A stretch of 64,000 nucleotides of DNA from Planctomycetota bacterium. GTDB lineage: Bacteria > Planctomycetota > GCA-2746535. This document shows positions 35,176 through 44,497 of the stretch, piece by piece (positions within the stretch are counted from its first letter, which is position 1; each line of letters begins with the position of its first letter). Under the pieces are notes generated by a model that was not told where the DNA came from, made no database searches, and saw only the letters and a program-made list of their open reading frames with translations. The stretch is from contig NVWA01000015.1 in NCBI GenBank assembly GCA_002746535.1, positions 1 to 64,000 of the forward strand, in the 5' to 3' direction. The translations under genes were made by a program, and so were the position numbers.

Positions 35176-36726
35176 ATGTCTAGCAGAAAACTTAAAAACA
35201 CCACCGAATATAATTATCGAGAAAATGAGGAGTTAGAAAATGACATGGAATTCGAGCAAGAATGGGATGAAGTTGAAAACTCTAATAATAATAGAAATCA
35301 AGGAATGTTTGTTTGGTTAATTTCAATATTAGTACATGCAGTAATAATTGGCATTTTAACATTATTCTTAATACACCAAAAAGAAGAGCCAAAAGATGTA
35401 GTTATAACAACAACTATGATTGAAGAAATAACTGAAGAAGAGGAAGAAAAAGTAGAAATAGAAGTCGAGAAACAAATCGTTGAAATTGAAAATCCTGAAA
35501 TAGTTGAGACACCTATAGTAACAGAAGAAGAAGTCGTAGAAGAAATTAACGAAACTGAAAATGAAATGGAATCAGAATCAGCAGAAGGCATTTCAGAAGC
35601 AATCTCAGACATGCCACTAGTTGGACAAGGTATCATGGGTAATATCGGAGGTGGTGGTGGTGGTGCATTTGGTCAAAGAACAGGTGGTGATAAAAAACGA
35701 GCTGTCATGAGAAACGGAGGTAGTCGCAAAACTGAATCAGCGGTAAATCTTGGCCTTGAATGGTTAGCTAAACACCAAGAACCACATGGCGGATGGGAAT
35801 CAGCAAAATACGACGGTGACGGGAAAGAAGAAACTGATTTTGGGTGTTCAGGCCTAGCATTATTAGCATTCTTAGGTGCTGGTCACACAAACAGAGTTGG
35901 TAAATATAAAGTCCACGTTAATCGAGCAATTCATTCTTTAATAAAAAAACAAAAAGGAAATGGTAGCTGGGATCGAGTCAATTATGCAAATGGAATCTGC
36001 GCCATGGCATTAGCTGAAGCTCATGGGATGGGATGCTCAAACAAAGGTCTAAAAGCTGCCACAGAAAAAGCGATTGATTATATTTTGTCACAAAAAAATG
36101 ATTATGGTGGTTATTGGTATGTAGAAGTCCAAAAAGGTCAAAAAACTCAAACAGACATGTCTTTATCGGGCTGGTGCATAATGGCATTAAAATCTGCCAT
36201 GCTTAGTGGCATCAGAGAAAAAGATATCAAAGCAAATTTTGTAGAATTTGGTGAGTTTATGGATAAACAAAAAGAAACAACTGGTGACAATACCTCGACG
36301 ACAAAAGGGGATTCCTGGTATCAAGTTAATGGTGACAAAGTAAAAAAATCAGTAGCCAGTACAGCCTGTGCAGCAGTCGCCATGTTAATGCGTCAATATT
36401 TAGGCTGGCATAGATCTGAGCCATGGTTAGAAGCTAGTTCAAATGGATTAATTAAACGAATTCCCAAATATTGGATTGCTATGGACGTTTATAAAGTCTA
36501 CTATGCATACCTTTCATTGTTTCAACAAGGTGGCGAAAACTGGAAAGTGTGGAATAAACAAGTCACAAAAATTATTATATCTGGACAAAGACAAGACGGT
36601 GATTTTAAAGGATCATGGGATAATAATAGTCACATGATCAAACGTGCCGGTCGCGTATTAACTACTGCAATGTTATGCCTAAGCTTAGAAATATATTATA
36701 GATATAAATCTGTTATGAAAGAATAA
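35176..36726 (+). CDS. Anchored squalene-cyclase/prenyltransferase-repeat protein
   Basis: 516 residues from the ATG at 35176, which has GGGAG eight bases upstream (an earlier in-frame ATG at 35146 does not). Charged cytoplasmic N-terminus, one membrane helix at about 47-66 (MFVWLISILVHAVIIGILT), a 70-residue Glu/Ile/Val-rich extension, a Gly-run linker (about 160-180), then an alpha-toroid domain of terpene-cyclase-like repeats: GLEWLAKHQEPHGGW, LALLAFLGAG, AIHSLIKKQKGNGSW, MALAEAHGMG, YILSQKNDYGGYWY and SLSGWCIMAL. The DxDD-type active motif of true squalene-hopene cyclases is not seen. TonB/ExbD-like topology suggests a periplasmic domain. Function is unknown. Confidence 0.8.
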   Translation: MSSRKLKNTTEYNYRENEELENDMEFEQEWDEVENSNNNRNQGMFVWLISILVHAVIIGILTLFLIHQKEEPKDVVITTTMIEEITEEEEEKVEIEVEKQIVEIENPEIVETPIVTEEEVVEEINETENEMESESAEGISEAISDMPLVGQGIMGNIGGGGGGAFGQRTGGDKKRAVMRNGGSRKTESAVNLGLEWLAKHQEPHGGWESAKYDGDGKEETDFGCSGLALLAFLGAGHTNRVGKYKVHVNRAIHSLIKKQKGNGSWDRVNYANGICAMALAEAHGMGCSNKGLKAATEKAIDYILSQKNDYGGYWYVEVQKGQKTQTDMSLSGWCIMALKSAMLSGIREKDIKANFVEFGEFMDKQKETTGDNTSTTKGDSWYQVNGDKVKKSVASTACAAVAMLMRQYLGWHRSEPWLEASSNGLIKRIPKYWIAMDVYKVYYAYLSLFQQGGENWKVWNKQVTKIIISGQRQDGDFKGSWDNNSHMIKRAGRVLTTAMLCLSLEIYYRYKSVMKE

Positions 36727-36739
36727 GTAAACATCTAAA

Positions 36740-38233
36740 TTACCACCCTAGATCTTTGCATTTATTTTTATTATAAGCAAATGACATCCTGATTTGTGAT
36801 TGAATAACCTTCTCTTCAATTGAAACAGGATTCCAATGACGCATAAGACCTTCCTTTAACTCTAGAAGTTTCTCTTTAAATTCTTCGTTTTCAGAAAGGT
36901 CATTCATTTCATTAGGATCATCTTTTAAATTATATAAACGATGATCTGCCGTATGATTATAAACATATTTCCAATCGCCCTTACGGATCAAAGCGCGTGG
37001 ATGATTCCAACCCTCCCCATCAAATTCACAAAACACTTCCGTTCCTTTAAATTCATCTTCTTTCTTTTCTAGCAATGGTTTTAAAGAATTTCCGCTTAAA
37101 GGTAATTCTGATGGCCATTCAATACCCGGAACATCTAAAAATGTTGGAAACAAATCAACTAATGAAACAGGAGTATCGATATGACAATTAGCTTCACTGA
37201 CTCCCGGCCAACGAATCATCAATGGAATTCTTATTGAATCTTCTAACAAAGAAACCTTTGCCCAATTACCATGTTTGCCTGCCATTTCTCCATGATCAGA
37301 AAAATAAAAGACAACAGTATTTTCCGCTAAACCCGATTGATCTAATTGATCCATCAACTGACCAAAATAATCATCAAACTCAGTTATCAAGCCATAATAA
37401 GCTTCGCGACCTGTTTTAATTTCATCCTCCGATAAATTCCGAACATCTCCATAGAACTTTTGAAGATACTGATCACAAGTATCACGCCCTTCACCTTTAT
37501 GATTAAATGGTAGATCCCCTTTTCCTTTATACTTTTCAAAACAATCTTTTCGTGGTGTCCAAGGTGGATGAGGCAACACAAAACTGGCACAAGCAGCCCA
37601 AGGTTTCCCTGAATTATCTTCTGACTTTTCTTTTAAAAAGTCTTTTGTACCTTGAAGAACTTCTAAATCTTTCTGGAAAATAGGATTACGTTCCGGTATA
37701 TCCGGACCAGCTTTTTTCAACTCATCATTCATGCCATTTTTACCAGATTTATAGGGCAATGGATCTTTCCAGCTATGAGAAGATCTTATTCCCCAAGAAT
37801 AAAAACTCTGTCCAGCAGTGTTCCCTTCTAACACGGGTCTTTTGTCAAAACCATACATCTTTTGATAACCATTAAAATGCATTTTACCTAACAAAGATGT
37901 TTCATATCCTGCTGCAGACAAAGCATGAGCCCATGTCACAGTATCCTCTGGCATGGAACATGTATTATTCCACATCCCAATCTCATGACAAAATAAACCC
38001 GCCATAAATGATTGCCGACTAGGCGAACACAAAGGACTATTGCAATAAGCATTTGTAAATACGGCAGATTCACTCGCAAATTTGTCTAAGTTAGGAGTCT
38101 CTACAATAGAATGATTACGATAACCACTATATTCAGAATTATGTTCATCCGAGAAAACCATTAATATATTTAAAGGTTTCTCTGTATTTGATTTTAATTC
38201 TCCAAATCTTTCATCTTTTAGTTCTGCTGCCAT
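36740..38233 (-). CDS. Formylglycine-dependent sulfatase
   Basis: 497 residues. The sulfatase motif is Cys69-Ser-Pro-Ser-Arg (NSPLCSPSRQSFMAG), so Cys69 would be converted to formylglycine by a maturase. ILMVFSDEHNSEYSG (metal ligands), GLFCHEIGMWNN, GKMHFNGYQ, PWAACASFVLPHPPW and FYFSDHGEMAGKHGNW (second metal set) are all in place. It removes sulfate esters, probably from a polysaccharide. There is no signal peptide. It lies 19 bp downstream of the transglutaminase-like gene on the same strand. Confidence 0.95.
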   Translation of the reverse strand: MAAELKDERFGELKSNTEKPLNILMVFSDEHNSEYSGYRNHSIVETPNLDKFASESAVFTNAYCNSPLCSPSRQSFMAGLFCHEIGMWNNTCSMPEDTVTWAHALSAAGYETSLLGKMHFNGYQKMYGFDKRPVLEGNTAGQSFYSWGIRSSHSWKDPLPYKSGKNGMNDELKKAGPDIPERNPIFQKDLEVLQGTKDFLKEKSEDNSGKPWAACASFVLPHPPWTPRKDCFEKYKGKGDLPFNHKGEGRDTCDQYLQKFYGDVRNLSEDEIKTGREAYYGLITEFDDYFGQLMDQLDQSGLAENTVVFYFSDHGEMAGKHGNWAKVSLLEDSIRIPLMIRWPGVSEANCHIDTPVSLVDLFPTFLDVPGIEWPSELPLSGNSLKPLLEKKEDEFKGTEVFCEFDGEGWNHPRALIRKGDWKYVYNHTADHRLYNLKDDPNEMNDLSENEEFKEKLLELKEGLMRHWNPVSIEEKVIQSQIRMSFAYNKNKCKDLGW

Positions 38234-38252
38234 TCTTTGGTACCTTAATAAA

Positions 38253-40112
38253 TTATTTATTTGATAATCGACTTGGATTATGCATAGTAATTTTATGATT
38301 TTTAGGTTCAGATCGACAATGAATATTATATCTCATCTCATCTTTAATATTTAATGTACTGACTTGACCTTCCTCTTCCCATTCGTGAACGATTTCTAGC
38401 GTATCCTCTTCAGAATTTTGTAAGCAATGACCGTGAAACTCAAATCCACCGATCGGAGTATCTGATGAAATCCTAATCCACACATCTTTGGCAGGTGTTT
38501 CTAATTGAAACTCACCATCAATATAAGCGTCCCAACCTTTCAAAGAATTAGATAGTTTCGTATCACATATAAGTTGCCAATCTGATCCATTTAAACTCCA
38601 CTCTAATTTGGCTGTTTTAGCTTCTTCATCGTGTGGTCCTTCTTTCATACTTGCGTGAACATAAATCCATGCAAAAGGTTTATTTTTAGGAGAAGTAAAA
38701 GGCCAACAAACAACAACAGGTGTATTTGGGAGTATCGGTTTAATTCGTTGCCAAGAATCACCACATGGAACAACTTCTGCATTATCAGCACTATACCAAT
38801 TCTCTGCTATATTAGTACCTGCACGAAAATCTACCCAAGTACTAGATGGTATCGTGGATAAATTAAATTTATCTCCGGAGCGAAATTCCATTTTATTATC
38901 ACCAGCTTCTAATCGAGGGATACACATAGGCGAAGTAAGAATTTTACCATCAAAACAAAAATGATTTAAGCTACACGCTTCTCCAAGAGTAATTTTTATT
39001 TGACTGTTATAGCGACCGGACATTTTATCACTAACATCTACCCTTTCCTCAAAGTCTCCATTTGTTTCAAGTATAGTATGCCAATTACCCAAAGGATCAG
39101 TAAGTTCTAAAATTAATTCTCCTGCCCCTTTTACTTCAATCCAAGCGCCATTGGCATGCGTAACTGTATCCCCATTAATATTCGGCTCACCACAAAAAAT
39201 ATACGGAGAAGCAATGTTGAATATGGCCGACCCAACCCCAACCAAACCATTTTTATTTTGTTGAAGAGAACTAGACTCACAAACGCCTAATTTAAAATCA
39301 GACGATTCAGAAGATAAATTTGGTTCATATTTCCATTGCCCATTTCCATAGCTACGAAATGGATCAAAACGCTCAACTGGATAGCCTTTCCATTCTCCCG
39401 AATATTGAGATACCAACTTAACCCAATCATTCGTAAAATGATAACTACCTTCTGCAATCACTGAGCGTACAATTGTCTCCCCAGGTCTTAATTGAAAATC
39501 CATATTATGAGCTCGAAGAGCCCATTTTGCATTTTGTACTGTCACATCATTGTCATTTCGAGAGGCTTTACTGTACATATCAGCATAATCTTTAAGATCA
39601 CGATCCGGTAAATTACATGGATTAGATTTATTTTTATTTGTAACGATCAACTCTTCAGCATTACATGCAAGTTCAAATGCACTGGCAATATGTCCCTCTG
39701 GTGTTCGAAACCATGTCCACATATCAACATCTAATATATGCCACCTATCATCATAATAAACTTCACACAACACATGACCAGGAACAGCAAAAGTTCTACA
39801 TTTAAAACCTGCCGTCTGATATAGTCCCTGCATCATTTCAGCATTTTGTCCACAAATCATCCATCCATAACAATTCAATAATTTTATAGGATCAGAATTA
39901 CCAAAGCGACTTAAAGGATTACCTTCTTTTTCACCTGAAGGCCAATAATGGTAGGTACCATCTACCGTATCTGTAAAAAAATCATAAATTGCCAAAACAA
40001 GTTCTTCATTGGCTTTGCCTTTAAACTTTTCAAATTTTAAAATACTTTCAAGACTATGATAATCAGGTCTTAGTGTACCAACGACACGAGGTGAAAAGGT
40101 AATTCCAGTCAT
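38253..40112 (-). CDS. Transglutaminase-like protein of a sulfatase gene cluster
   Basis: 619 residues. A transglutaminase-like core is seen with Cys87 (CGQNAEMMQGLYQT), His113 (PGHVLCEVYYDDRWH) and Asp128 (ILDVDMW), the catalytic triad order. After it, two beta-rich regions of about 200 residues (GSAIFNIASPYIF..., GWDAYIDGEFQLETPAKDVW) resemble carbohydrate-binding-like folds. No signal peptide. Enzymes of this set are found with sulfatases in PVC genomes, but the substrate is not known; it may be a peptidase or transferase. It is in an operon with the sulfatase at 36740 and divergent from the second sulfatase. Confidence 0.75.
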   Translation of the reverse strand: MTGITFSPRVVGTLRPDYHSLESILKFEKFKGKANEELVLAIYDFFTDTVDGTYHYWPSGEKEGNPLSRFGNSDPIKLLNCYGWMICGQNAEMMQGLYQTAGFKCRTFAVPGHVLCEVYYDDRWHILDVDMWTWFRTPEGHIASAFELACNAEELIVTNKNKSNPCNLPDRDLKDYADMYSKASRNDNDVTVQNAKWALRAHNMDFQLRPGETIVRSVIAEGSYHFTNDWVKLVSQYSGEWKGYPVERFDPFRSYGNGQWKYEPNLSSESSDFKLGVCESSSLQQNKNGLVGVGSAIFNIASPYIFCGEPNINGDTVTHANGAWIEVKGAGELILELTDPLGNWHTILETNGDFEERVDVSDKMSGRYNSQIKITLGEACSLNHFCFDGKILTSPMCIPRLEAGDNKMEFRSGDKFNLSTIPSSTWVDFRAGTNIAENWYSADNAEVVPCGDSWQRIKPILPNTPVVVCWPFTSPKNKPFAWIYVHASMKEGPHDEEAKTAKLEWSLNGSDWQLICDTKLSNSLKGWDAYIDGEFQLETPAKDVWIRISSDTPIGGFEFHGHCLQNSEEDTLEIVHEWEEEGQVSTLNIKDEMRYNIHCRSEPKNHKITMHNPSRLSNK

Positions 40113-40319
40113 AAAAGCTTTCTATTAATGAAAAGTAATAAGCCAAATTATTTTTTAGCATGAATCGAATTTGAAAATAAAAAAAGATTATACGAAACTT
40201 AATGATTGATTCCATATTGAAAAAACATCTAAACACCTTAATGATATTTGTATCAAATCTGAACAAATAAACATTCAAATGACCTAGTAAAAGTATTCCG
40301 GATATAAACACAATCGAAA

Positions 40320-40352
40320 AGTGTTATACATTGGGTTTAAACTTATAACACT
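40320..40352. promoter_or_regulatory. Spaced inverted repeat between divergent catabolic genes; also covers the 40113-40673 gap
   Basis: AGTGTTATA and its complement TATAACACT are separated by 15 bases. The TGTTATA half-site is also found in the palindrome at 61222. The rest of the 560-bp gap holds a promoter at 40612 and no credible ORF. Confidence 0.45.
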
Positions 40353-40611
40353 CACCCCCTTAGAACATCCATCTGTAAATTTTATAATCATAATAGTACA
40401 CAGGCCATTTTTCCATTAAATCTCAACGAGATGTAATCTTGAATAGCCCATGTGTACTAAAAATATAGCAAATCATAATTTTCTAAATCTTGGAATAAAA
40501 AGGGACTAACAACAACTCCAAAATAAACCCAAGCAAATTCATAAATTATAAATATTACTTAATTAAGTACGAGACCCTCAACAGTAAATAAAAAAGAGAA
40601 TTTCGAAAAAC

Positions 40612-40639
40612 TTGACTCAAGAATATAATTAGCTAGAAT
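40612..40639 (+). promoter_or_regulatory. Candidate sigma-70-type promoter of the second sulfatase
   Basis: TTGACT at 40612-40617 and TAGAAT at 40634-40639 with a 16-bp spacer, five of six matches in each box. The ATG at 40674 follows about 28 bp after the predicted start site. Confidence 0.6.
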
Positions 40640-40673
40640 TTTTTTGCTATCCTTATCCAAAAGTGAAAAGTGA

Positions 40674-42182
40674 ATGAATAAAAAGCCCAATATATTAATT
40701 CTATTCAGCGACCAACATTTTTCTGGTGCTATTGGAGCTTATGGAAACCAAGAAATAAAAACACCAAATATCGATAGCATAGCTTCAGATGGCGTCTTGT
40801 ATAAAAATGCTTACTGCTCATTTCCCATTTGCACGCCATCACGCTACTCTTTATTAAGTGGTAAACATACATTTGAACATGCTTGCTGGGATAATTTTTC
40901 TACCTTAGATCCAACCACACCAACCTTTCCTAAGATTCTCAAACAAGGTGGATACCATACAAAAGCAATTGGGAAAATGCACTATGTACCCACATACCTA
41001 GATGTTGGCTTTGACGAGATGATTTTAGCAGAACAAGCGGGTGAAGGCCGATGGGATGATGACTACCACCGTTATTTGAAAGACAATGATTTGATAGATA
41101 TTAATGATTTTTTAGATCAAGCAGGGAAGACTTCCTCAGAATATCGTAATCAATTTTCATCAGAATATACCCAAAAAGGTGCCTCCACCAAATCCAATTT
41201 AGAAGAAAAACACCATTCAACTACATGGATTGCAGATCAAGCCATAAACTCCATTAAACAATGGAGCGATGAACCCAATCTATTAATGGCAAGTTTCATC
41301 AAACCTCATCATCCAGAAGATCCCCCCGCACCATGGGATACTGAGTACGATCCAAAAACCATAAAACTATTGCCGGGCTATTTAGAATCTTCCCTAGATC
41401 CAGAAAATAAATATGCTGGCATTGATGATTCTGAAGAAAAAAAAGCCTCTGAAAATGAAGATGAGGTACGCCATTTTCTGGCAAAGTATTATGGAACCAT
41501 TTCACATCTAGACTCACATATTGGCAGAATCATAAAATGTTTAAAAGAAAATAAGCAATACGATAACACAATGATCATATATACCGCCGATCATGGTGAT
41601 TATTGTGGTTACCATGGCATGATATTAAAATGTAACTACATGTATGAACCTGTTGTTAAAATCCCTATGATCATAAAATACCCCGGAGAGATTAAGGCTT
41701 CTGTCAATGAAAAATTTACAACAATCATCGATTTGCCAATCACCATCTGTTCTCAAGCAGAATTGCAAATGCCAAAAAATCTTTCAGGCTTAAACCTATC
41801 AACTGATTTTGAAGACCGTGAATATATCTTTTCTGAATATGGCTGTCATGAGCCCAACAAAGGTTCAATGACCATGGTCAGAGATAAACGTTTCAAACTA
41901 ATTACTGAAACTTCAGGCTTTCCAAATCTTTTTTTTGATCTAGAAAATGATCCAAATGAAGTAAACAACCTTTATGCATCCGCTATCCATCAAGACAAAA
42001 TAATTGAAATGAAAAAAGCCATTCAAAATTGGCGTGGTGAAGATTGGTACAAGCCAACCCCATGTGATTTAAACGCTCCTCAAATCAAACAAGCCAATGT
42101 TCCTCAAGATATTGAGTCTCATAGAAAAGAAATGAAGGCATATTTCAAATCTAAAATTGAAGACTTTCTACAAAAGAATTAA
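40674..42182 (+). CDS. Formylglycine-dependent sulfatase
   Basis: 502 residues. Motif Cys53-Thr-Pro-Ser-Arg (PICTPSRYSLLSG) marks the formylglycine site. ILILFSDQHFSGAIG and IYTADHGDYCGYHGM supply metal ligands; KAIGKMHYVP and ASFIKPHHPEDPP complete the family pattern. Sulfate ester hydrolysis on a glycan is expected. There is no signal peptide, as for the other sulfatase, with which it shares only modest similarity. Transcribed from the promoter at 40612, convergent with the aminotransferase gene. Confidence 0.95.
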   Translation: MNKKPNILILFSDQHFSGAIGAYGNQEIKTPNIDSIASDGVLYKNAYCSFPICTPSRYSLLSGKHTFEHACWDNFSTLDPTTPTFPKILKQGGYHTKAIGKMHYVPTYLDVGFDEMILAEQAGEGRWDDDYHRYLKDNDLIDINDFLDQAGKTSSEYRNQFSSEYTQKGASTKSNLEEKHHSTTWIADQAINSIKQWSDEPNLLMASFIKPHHPEDPPAPWDTEYDPKTIKLLPGYLESSLDPENKYAGIDDSEEKKASENEDEVRHFLAKYYGTISHLDSHIGRIIKCLKENKQYDNTMIIYTADHGDYCGYHGMILKCNYMYEPVVKIPMIIKYPGEIKASVNEKFTTIIDLPITICSQAELQMPKNLSGLNLSTDFEDREYIFSEYGCHEPNKGSMTMVRDKRFKLITETSGFPNLFFDLENDPNEVNNLYASAIHQDKIIEMKKAIQNWRGEDWYKPTPCDLNAPQIKQANVPQDIESHRKEMKAYFKSKIEDFLQKN

Positions 42183-42209
42183 AGCTCAATTTATTTACCA
42201 TCTCATTTT

Positions 42210-43448
42210 TTAATGTAGTATTTTTTTCAACACTTCAAAAAATAAATGAATTTCTTCTATCGTATTATAATGAGTCAAACCAACGCGCAATACGCCGCCT
42301 GAATCTTTTAATCCAAGCGTTTCAATTAATTTATCAGCATACATATGACCATTCCAAACAAAAATTTGTTCGCGACCTAGAGCCATAGCTACTTCTTCAG
42401 GGGTATGTTTATCGAAGGTCAAGGCAAAGGTTGCCGTTCGGCCATTCACTCCTCTAGCTAAAGGTAAACCTATCAAATGAACACCATTAATAGTTTCTAG
42501 CTCTTTTAAAAACAATTCACTTAATTCAGATTCAATATTATTCAACATTTCATAACCAGAAGTAAGCTGCTGATTTAAATCATCCCCTTCACCCAATGAA
42601 GCTAAATATTCAATCGACGCTATAAATCCAGCTAAAGCCTCAAAACTTTGTGTTCCGGTTTCCCATTTCCCAGGAGAAAGTTTTGGTGCAGGTGCCACTT
42701 TATAGGGCACTAATGATTCTAATAATTCTAGGCGTCCATACATTAATCCTAAATGCGGACCAAAAAACTTATAAGATGACGATGCCAAAAAATCACAACC
42801 AATTTCTTGCACATTCACACGCTGATGTGGCAATAAATGGACAGCATCAATAAAAACTAAGGCGCCAACAGCATGACCATGCTCAACTACTTTTGTGATA
42901 TCTACAAATGTACCTGCTACATTACTTGCAGCAGTCACTGCAACCAATTTAGTTTTGTTAGACAACATGGATTTCATTTGATCTAAGTCAATGCTACATT
43001 CTTGGCCATTTATTTTTAAATATTTAACAATCACCCCTCGTTCAGCAGCGACCAGTTCCCATGGGGAACGATTGGCCCCGTGATCTAATTCTGTTAAAAT
43101 TATTTCATCACCGGCTTTCCAATCACGACTAATAGATCGGCTAAAATGTAAGGTCAGGCTAGTCATATTAGCACCAAATACTATTTCTCGCTCTGAAGCT
43201 GCTCCAAGAAAAATGGCTGCATGATGTCTGGCATTTTCTACTAAGTCGACTGTCTGTTTACTGACTTCAAAATGTCCGCCTAAATTTGAATTGCCTTTAA
43301 AAAGATATTCTTGTATTGCTTCTATAACCTTAAGAGGCATTTGGGTACCACCGGGACCATCAAAAAAGAGGGGAGTTTTATCGTTGATAGTTTGTTTTAA
43401 AGCCGGAAATTGCTTCCTAATTAAATTATGCGGTAAAGACGAAGACAT
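42210..43448 (-). CDS. Class V aminotransferase (cysteine desulfurase-like)
   Basis: 412 residues from the ATG at 43448 (AGGGG seven bases upstream); the longer frame to 43517 overlaps the upstream gene and is less likely. The PLP fold type I is clear: FDGPGGTQMPLKVIEAI, FGANMTSLTLHFSRSI, ILTELDHGANRSPWELVA, VAVTAASNVAGTFVDI, FIDAVHLLPH (PLP Asp) and the Lys in ASSSYKFFGPH that forms the Schiff base. The C-terminus TFDKHTPEEVAMALGREQIF is typical. It overlaps the 2-oxoglutarate oxygenase gene by 23 bases, so the two are coupled. It may cleave or transaminate a hydroxylated amino acid. Confidence 0.9.
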   Translation of the reverse strand: MSSSLPHNLIRKQFPALKQTINDKTPLFFDGPGGTQMPLKVIEAIQEYLFKGNSNLGGHFEVSKQTVDLVENARHHAAIFLGAASEREIVFGANMTSLTLHFSRSISRDWKAGDEIILTELDHGANRSPWELVAAERGVIVKYLKINGQECSIDLDQMKSMLSNKTKLVAVTAASNVAGTFVDITKVVEHGHAVGALVFIDAVHLLPHQRVNVQEIGCDFLASSSYKFFGPHLGLMYGRLELLESLVPYKVAPAPKLSPGKWETGTQSFEALAGFIASIEYLASLGEGDDLNQQLTSGYEMLNNIESELSELFLKELETINGVHLIGLPLARGVNGRTATFALTFDKHTPEEVAMALGREQIFVWNGHMYADKLIETLGLKDSGGVLRVGLTHYNTIEEIHLFFEVLKKILH

Positions 43449-44055
43449 CGCGAACCCCTTTCTTTCCTTCTTCATTAGCAATCGTTTCAGAAACGTAATG
43501 ATAATAGCGTTTATCATCTAATATAATAAATTGGTTTTCTTCCAGCACTGTATACATATGCGGACGTTCACCAGGCGATGAAAATAATTGAGTGAAACCT
43601 CCAATAATATTTTTACGTGTAACACAATAGATACCAACAAATTCATTACCATCACGATGAACCCCTTCTGGTGCTGGTGTTCCTAAATGATCTTTGGAAC
43701 TAATCACTCTAATTTGATGCACCGCAATAATTGCTTTATCGGTATTAATACGAGTACGGTCAACAAACGAATGCAATAAATGTTGGAATTCAGCCTCTTG
43801 ATCTATAGCAAGGTCAAGAGCTTGATAATCTCTGACTACCCCACCGAGTAATTTATTAACATCCTTCGGCTGTTCAAAAGAAGTATGAGGAAGTCGTTTA
43901 ATCCAGTTATCCTTTAAGCTATAGGTTGAATAAGCTCGAAACCGAAAATTTCCATCGATATAAGGATCAATAGGCAAAGGCTCAAAATAATTTCGTAGCT
44001 TCTTAGAAACTCTATTTGGTGTCTGAAATGCTTCTACTAAAAATTTATTTTTCAT
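43426..44055 (-). CDS. 2-oxoglutarate/Fe(II) dioxygenase of the PF10014 type (amino-acid hydroxylase-like)
   Basis: 209 residues from the ATG at 44055; in-frame starts at 44163 (ATG) and 44169 (TTG) would add about 38 residues that do not look like the family. Signature blocks are FRFRAYSTYSLKDN, LPHTSFEQPKDVNKLLGGVV, APEGVHRDGNEFVGIYCVTR (His and Asp iron ligands), NIIGGFTQLFS, ILDDKRYYHYVS (second His) and GVRDVFVFTA. Members hydroxylate free amino acids such as isoleucine. The coupled class V aminotransferase suggests a small amino-acid modification path. The substrate cannot be told from sequence. Confidence 0.85.
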   Translation of the reverse strand: MKNKFLVEAFQTPNRVSKKLRNYFEPLPIDPYIDGNFRFRAYSTYSLKDNWIKRLPHTSFEQPKDVNKLLGGVVRDYQALDLAIDQEAEFQHLLHSFVDRTRINTDKAIIAVHQIRVISSKDHLGTPAPEGVHRDGNEFVGIYCVTRKNIIGGFTQLFSSPGERPHMYTVLEENQFIILDDKRYYHYVSETIANEEGKKGVRDVFVFTA

Positions 44056-44196
44056 CACCACACCATCATTATCAAATGCATATAAACTACCTATATTTAT
44101 AACGCCAAATGGTAACAAGTAAACCATTTCCATTGTATTACAAATCAATATGTCTAGCTTCATAGTCAACTACAGCCTTAAAATTAATCGGCTAGA

Positions 44197-44340
44197 AGGG
44201 ATGCCCCTATGTGGGTATCCAGATATGAATTTAAATAATCAGAATCAAACAATATTGGATATGTATCAGAAATATCAAAAACATACTTTTATTATTTATT
44301 GTTGCGAATCAATAGCGGATGCCCACGCAGGGGCATCCCT
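44197..44340. repeat. REPIN-like element: 24-bp inverted repeats around about 96 bp
   Basis: The left arm starts AGGGATGCCCCTATGTGGGT; the right arm ends in CAGGGGCATCCCT and pairs with it over 24 bp with three mismatches. The interior is AT-rich without a gene. A second element with the same arms lies at 54360-54510. It also accounts for much of the 44170-44497 gap. Confidence 0.7.
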
Positions 44341-44497
44341 ACCTCAGTTTTAAGGGACAGACTTTTATTTAATTATATTTTTTCAGGATGGAGTTAGTGA
44401 TTTATTGGCAAATCAAGATATCATAATTGATCTTAATATTTCATATTTCATAATTAGATCTTCATCATGTTTTTAATTCCATTTGAGCTAATCACAA

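Noticed and set aside
44163-44169. Longer start for the dioxygenase gene
   Set aside because: Adds residues without family likeness and no ribosome site; the ATG at 44055 was preferred.
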